Positions 60,704-64,000 of a DNA stretch of 64,000 nucleotides are shown here, one piece after another. Under the pieces are notes generated by a model. It worked only from the letters and a program-made list of their open reading frames with translations, was not told the origin of the DNA and did not search any database. The DNA comes from Paenibacillus mesophilus (lineage in GTDB: Bacteria; Bacillota; Bacilli; Paenibacillales; NBRC-103111). The stretch spans positions 374,206 to 438,205 of the forward strand of contig NZ_VCRA01000004.1 in the NCBI RefSeq assembly GCF_005938385.1, in the 5' to 3' direction. Position numbers and translations under genes: made by a program. How positions within the stretch are numbered: position 1 is the first letter of the stretch; every line of letters begins with the position of its first letter.

Positions 60704-62857
60704 ATGATGAAATTTGCTGTTTGCCTGCTGATGTTCTTTATTGTTTTGTGCAGCACACCTTCACCGGCACGGGCAACATTACTCGCTATGAATGCAGTGC
60801 ATGAACAGCGGGACTTGCAGCGCTGGCAACCGCGTGAAGACGGGATCGTTTCCTTGAACGGACCTTGGGAGTTTTATTGGAACCGATTGCTCGGGCCAGA
60901 CGATTTCACAGACGGCTCGCCGCGGGACGCCTTCACCGTTTCCATCCCGGCCCAATGGAACTCCTACACGATCGGCGAACAAACATTATCCAACGAAGGG
61001 TACGCCACCTACCGGATGATATTCGCGTTATCCGGCGAGGCCGCGGCTCAGCCGCTCGGCATCTACTTCAACAATGTGGCCTCTGCTTACCGGTTCTGGA
61101 TCAACGGCGAGCTCATGAACGGCAACGGCACCGTCGGTACCGACGTCACGAGCATGATTCCAAGAAGCTACCCGAAACTATATTTCTTTGTGCCGAGAGC
61201 GGGCGACAACGAAATTGTAGTTCAGGTTTCCAACTTTGCGCAGCGCACAGGAGGCATTTGGGAAAGCGTCGATATGGGGGATGCGGATCAGGTCGCAACG
61301 CTTTATCGAAACCGGGTCATGATTTGGACTTTTATTGCGGGAAGCTTGCTGCTCATGGCGGTCTTCTCCGTCTTCCTTTACTTGTTCCGCAAGAAAGAGC
61401 TCGCCGCACTATGGTTCGGCCTTATATGTCTAGCCATCTGCATAAGGTCTTCCCTGCTGGGAGAATCGTTCGCCTATGTACTGTTCCCGGGATTGTCGTG
61501 GGAATGGGGAGTCAAGCTGGAGTATATTTCGGAAATTGTCACGATTCTCGGCGTCGCCGCATTTGTGAATAAGCAGTATCCGCAGGATGCCATTCCGCGT
61601 GTTTTCCCGGTATTCGGCGCCGCCTTGGCCGGCTTTGGCGCGTTTGTGCTGTTGACGCCCGCCAAGGTGTATACGCAATACATGGTGCCGTACATCCTCT
61701 TGCTGCTGCTGCCTGTCTTTCTATACGTCATGTTCGCCTACATTCGCGCCGCTCTTCGCGGAAGAACGGGATCGCGGACCAATATTATCGGCTTTCTCGG
61801 CTTCTTCGCCTCGGTCATTCATGAAATCTTATACTATACCGGCTTCGTTTCATTCGGAGGACTTCTCTACTTCGGGCTGCTGTTTTTTCTGATAACCCAG
61901 CTGCTGAATTTATCGTTGATGTTCACGAGGGCCGTAACCCGGTCGGAATCGCTGTCCATCGAACTGAACCAAGTAATCGAATCGCAAGAGGAGACGATTC
62001 GGCAGCGAACCTCCTCCCTGCAACAATTGAATAGAAAGCTGGAGGAAGGAAATCGGGAGCTCGGCCGAATCGAAAATGTGCGCAGCACGTTGCTGGCGGA
62101 AGCTTATCACGACTTGTCGACCCCGATCACCGCCATCAAAGGCTTCTCCAAAGCTATGATGACCGCTGTCATCCCGGAGGAGGAAGCGCCGGTATACGCC
62201 AAGCGAATCTACGAACGGAGTGTGCTGTTGGAGAAGCTGATCGACAGCGTCGTCGAGTTGATCCAGTTGAAAACGGGCGAGATCCGGTTCGAATTTGCGG
62301 TAGTGCCGCTTCTGCCCTTCCTGCGCCAGTTGAGTCATAGATACGAAGCCGAGGCAAGCGACCGCCGGATCGCCTTGAGATGGGAAGAACCGGTTCTCCC
62401 GCTGCCGCCCTCCGGCGAGATCACGGTCTCGATGGACCCGTTCCGGTTCGAGCGGGTTTTTGCCAACCTGGTTTCCAACGCGGTGAAATATACACCCGCT
62501 GACGGCGTCATTCGCATATGGATGGAGTTCCGACCAAACGCCGGCACCGATGACGGATGTGTTGTCATCCATGTAACCGACTCCGGCATCGGCATTCCGG
62601 AGTCCGAGCTGATGCACATTTTCAAGCGCCGATACCGGAGTCCGGGGATACAGCAAGCCAAGTCCGGCAGCGGCCTCGGGCTCGCGATCTGCACGGAAAT
62701 CATTGCGCGCCACCGGGGGGAAATCGGCGTAAGCAGCAAAATAGGCGAAGGAAGCGATTTTTTCATTACGCTTCCCGCGAATGTGCGCGATGCCGAGTCC
62801 GGCAACGCCCGTATGGCCGAAGGAGGAGAATATGGACGCGAGCATTCTGTTGATTGA
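60704..62857 (+). CDS. 7TMR-DISM sensor histidine kinase
   Basis: About 717 residues from ATG 60704 (GGGGAGTG upstream). Signal peptide (FFIVLCSTPSPARA), extracytoplasmic DISMED2-like jelly roll (~35-190: LNGPWEFYWNRLLGPDDF, QPLGIYFNNVASAYRFWING), 7TMR-DISM block of seven helices (~200-400), coiled coil, HisKA with phospho-His in AEAYHDLSTPITAIKGFS, HATPase with FANLVSNAVKYT, DSGIGIPE and GSGLGLAICTEI. The jelly roll suggests carbohydrate or wall-fragment sensing. It overlaps the response regulator gene by 26 nt. Confidence 0.92.
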   Translation: MMKFAVCLLMFFIVLCSTPSPARATLLAMNAVHEQRDLQRWQPREDGIVSLNGPWEFYWNRLLGPDDFTDGSPRDAFTVSIPAQWNSYTIGEQTLSNEGYATYRMIFALSGEAAAQPLGIYFNNVASAYRFWINGELMNGNGTVGTDVTSMIPRSYPKLYFFVPRAGDNEIVVQVSNFAQRTGGIWESVDMGDADQVATLYRNRVMIWTFIAGSLLLMAVFSVFLYLFRKKELAALWFGLICLAICIRSSLLGESFAYVLFPGLSWEWGVKLEYISEIVTILGVAAFVNKQYPQDAIPRVFPVFGAALAGFGAFVLLTPAKVYTQYMVPYILLLLLPVFLYVMFAYIRAALRGRTGSRTNIIGFLGFFASVIHEILYYTGFVSFGGLLYFGLLFFLITQLLNLSLMFTRAVTRSESLSIELNQVIESQEETIRQRTSSLQQLNRKLEEGNRELGRIENVRSTLLAEAYHDLSTPITAIKGFSKAMMTAVIPEEEAPVYAKRIYERSVLLEKLIDSVVELIQLKTGEIRFEFAVVPLLPFLRQLSHRYEAEASDRRIALRWEEPVLPLPPSGEITVSMDPFRFERVFANLVSNAVKYTPADGVIRIWMEFRPNAGTDDGCVVIHVTDSGIGIPESELMHIFKRRYRSPGIQQAKSGSGLGLAICTEIIARHRGEIGVSSKIGEGSDFFITLPANVRDAESGNARMAEGGEYGREHSVD

Positions 62858-63533
62858 GGACGATCCCGACATTTGCGAGCTTGTCGCCATCTATTTGCGG
62901 CGGGAAGGATTTCGTGTCGATATGGCGGCTAGTGCGGAGCAAGGATTGAACCTATTTCACCGCTCGACTTATGATCTACTGATCTCGGACATTATGCTGC
63001 CCGGTATGGACGGCATGCATCTGGTGCCCCTCGTGCGCAGCCGCTCCGATATTCCGATTATTTTCATGACCAGCAAGAAGACGCCGCAAGATATCGTGGC
63101 CGGATTACACGTTGGCGGGGACGATTATATAACGAAGCCCTTCGAGCCGGAGGTGCTCGTAGCGCGCGTAAAGGCGGGGCTTCGGCGCTATCGCGCGGCA
63201 AGCCGGGAGGCGGTAACAAGCCGCGCAAGCGTTTGGAAGGATCAGTGGCTTGCCATTGACAAGGAGAAGCTTGAGGTGTTTGTGAACAACAAACCGATCG
63301 ACCTGCCGGCCAAAGAGCTGCAGCTTCTGCTCCATCTCCTGGAGCACCCCAAGCAAGTGTTCAACGTCGGCCAGCTTTACGAAACCATTTGGAGCCTGAA
63401 CGGGACGAGCGACGACCGGACGGTCATGGTCCATATTCACAACCTTCGCAAAAAAATCGAAAAAGACCCGGCCAATCCCCGATATATCGTCACGGTCCGC
63501 GGCTTCGGCTATAAATTCGCCGGAGGGAAGTAA
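62832..63533 (+). CDS. OmpR-family response regulator
   Basis: About 233 residues from ATG 62832 (AAGGAGG 6 nt upstream), inside the kinase 3' end. Receiver: ILLIEDDPD, phospho-Asp in LISDIMLPGMDG, Thr/Ser in IIFMTSKK, Lys in TKPFEPE. The C-terminal winged helix has PAKELQLLLHLLEHPKQVF and YETIWSLNGTSDDRTVMVHI with RGFGYKF. Partner of the upstream kinase. OmpR regulators bind direct repeats ~11 bp apart; such repeats lie before the peptide gene at 63766. Confidence 0.93.
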   Translation: MDASILLIEDDPDICELVAIYLRREGFRVDMAASAEQGLNLFHRSTYDLLISDIMLPGMDGMHLVPLVRSRSDIPIIFMTSKKTPQDIVAGLHVGGDDYITKPFEPEVLVARVKAGLRRYRAASREAVTSRASVWKDQWLAIDKEKLEVFVNNKPIDLPAKELQLLLHLLEHPKQVFNVGQLYETIWSLNGTSDDRTVMVHIHNLRKKIEKDPANPRYIVTVRGFGYKFAGGK

Positions 63534-63536
63534 GAT

Positions 63537-63710
63537 CCCCACAAAGTGAAGTCCAGCTTCGAAGTTTATTCCGGGTACTTTGCGGGGAGGCCCGAAACAA
63601 TTACCCCACAAAGTGAAGTCTTGCTTCGGAGTTTATTCCGGGTACTTTGCGGGGAGCCCCGAAACAATTCCCCCACAAAGTGAAGTGTTGCTTCGGAGTG
63701 CCCCGAAACC
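63537..63710. repeat. Tandem ~67-nt hairpin repeats, locus B (two full, one short)
   Basis: Units start at 63537, 63604 and ~63670. Units 1 and 2 pair CCCCACAAAGT with ACTTTGCGGGG (63537-63547 with 63577-63587; 63604-63614 with 63644-63654). Loops share GCTTCGRAGTTTATTCCGGG, and tails read CCCGAAACAATT. Unit 3 has lost the 3' arm. The same family as locus A at 3293-3428. Confidence 0.8.
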
Positions 63711-63759
63711 GTCAAGAAGCCCCGGGCATCATACGGCTCGGGGCTTCTTGACGGTTTTT
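63709..63759. terminator. Strong terminator between regulator and peptide gene
   Basis: CCGTCAAGAAGCCCC pairs with GGGGCTTCTTGACGG, followed by TTTTTA on the plus strand; a run of A precedes on the other side only weakly. It ends the kinase/regulator transcript. Confidence 0.85.
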
Positions 63760-63765
63760 ACGGCT

Positions 63766-63927
63766 TTACGGCCGAATGGTCACCTTTTTAATAATGGGTT
63801 TGGTGCCCGTTTTCAAATCTCCGCCTTGTACGTCTTTCAACTGCTCTTCTGACATCTCCTGAGTCAAGTCTTTCAGCTCGACGGTCTTTTCCTCGTGCAG
63901 TTGCTTTTCATTTTTCTTCTCGGCCAA
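63766..63927 (-). CDS. 53-residue peptide with double-glycine-type leader
   Basis: TTG 63927 with GGGAGG 8 nt upstream, stop TAA at 63766. The leader-like part ELKDLTQEMSEEQLKDVQGG ends in VQGG, as in GG-type leaders of bacteriocins and related peptides (L-x2-LS-x-E-E-L-x2-V-x-GG). The remaining 17 residues (DLKTGTKPIIKKVTIRP) are basic and lack Cys, so no lanthionine ring is expected. It may be a secreted bacteriocin or signal peptide whose transporter or modifying genes lie beyond the window. Other GG-leader-like small proteins also exist without a known product, so the function is not settled. Confidence 0.6.
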   Translation of the reverse strand: MAEKKNEKQLHEEKTVELKDLTQEMSEEQLKDVQGGDLKTGTKPIIKKVTIRP

Positions 63928-63969
63928 TTCCAAAACCTCCCTCTATAAAGTGGAACCAGCTTATCACAT

Positions 63970-63992
63970 TCAGTTTAAGTTCCGTTTAAGTC
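63970..63992 (-). promoter_or_regulatory. Direct repeats 11 bp apart upstream of peptide gene
   Basis: GTTTAAGT occurs at 63973-63980 and 63984-63991 (plus-strand view), a spacing of 11 bp, typical for OmpR/PhoB-family regulator dimers. On the minus strand they would sit just upstream of a TGTGATAAG extended -10-like sequence (~63967-63959) that precedes the peptide gene. Confidence 0.5.
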
Positions 63993-64000
63993 GCAACAAA

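Overview
This 64 kb window looks like chromosomal DNA of a Paenibacillaceae-type endospore-forming Firmicute (Paenibacillus, Cohnella or a close relative). The basis is inference from gene content: GC-rich coding DNA with strong AGGAGG ribosome binding sites and many TTG/GTG starts; several LplB/YtcP-type sugar ABC systems with lipoprotein binding proteins and AraC/YesN regulators; cre-like CcpA sites; a glyQS T-box; a ydaO-type c-di-AMP riboswitch upstream of a 3D-domain protein; an SLH/CAP-domain surface protein; and Spo0A-box-like sequences. No rRNA, CRISPR array, phage block or intact IS element was found. One tRNA gene (Thr, anticodon CGT) is present.

Layout. 1-4.9 kb: truncated AraC regulator, DinB protein, NagZ-like GH3 enzyme, and a GntR DNA-binding domain fused to a solute-binding-protein fold. 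5.1-13 kb: large secreted propeller/Ig protein, CAP-domain pseudogene, Tat-type phosphoesterase, glyQS with its T-box, and an SLH/CAP wall protein. 13.1-28.4 kb: carbohydrate region with a five-gene operon (FAD oxidoreductase, two permeases, binding protein, DUF4838 protein), an AraC regulator, two further binding proteins without permeases, a second FAD oxidoreductase and an intracellular propeller protein. 28.6-34 kb: small proteins, an HD-GYP-like protein, two acyltransferases and a PAS-GGDEF-EAL protein. 34.2-37.7 kb: heterodimeric ABC exporter pair. 37.8-44.7 kb: six-gene minus-strand exopolysaccharide/glycan operon. 45-49.4 kb: enolase-superfamily enzyme, small membrane protein, radical SAM gene with a LexA-box-like promoter, acidic repeat protein, AT-rich islet and tRNA-Thr. 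49.6-57.7 kb: YesN regulator, LplB/YtcP permeases, binding protein and a cytosolic alpha-toroid protein, with a MITE-like element inside the cluster. 57.8-64 kb: tag glycosylase, riboswitch plus 3D protein, polysaccharide deacetylase, a 7TMR-DISM histidine kinase/response regulator pair, hairpin repeats, and a 53-residue peptide gene with a double-glycine-type leader at the right edge.

How the parts may fit together. The carbohydrate clusters import oligosaccharides through lipoprotein-dependent ABC transporters and process them in the cytosol, under AraC/YesN and probably CcpA control. The glycan operon encodes a GT2 synthase carrying four MshEN-type c-di-GMP-binding motifs, and the window also holds a PDE-type GGDEF-EAL protein. 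A 21-bp motif (19/21 identical) lies upstream of both, with Spo0A-box-like sequences nearby, which suggests a c-di-GMP and sporulation/biofilm-controlled polysaccharide system. This link is inferred.
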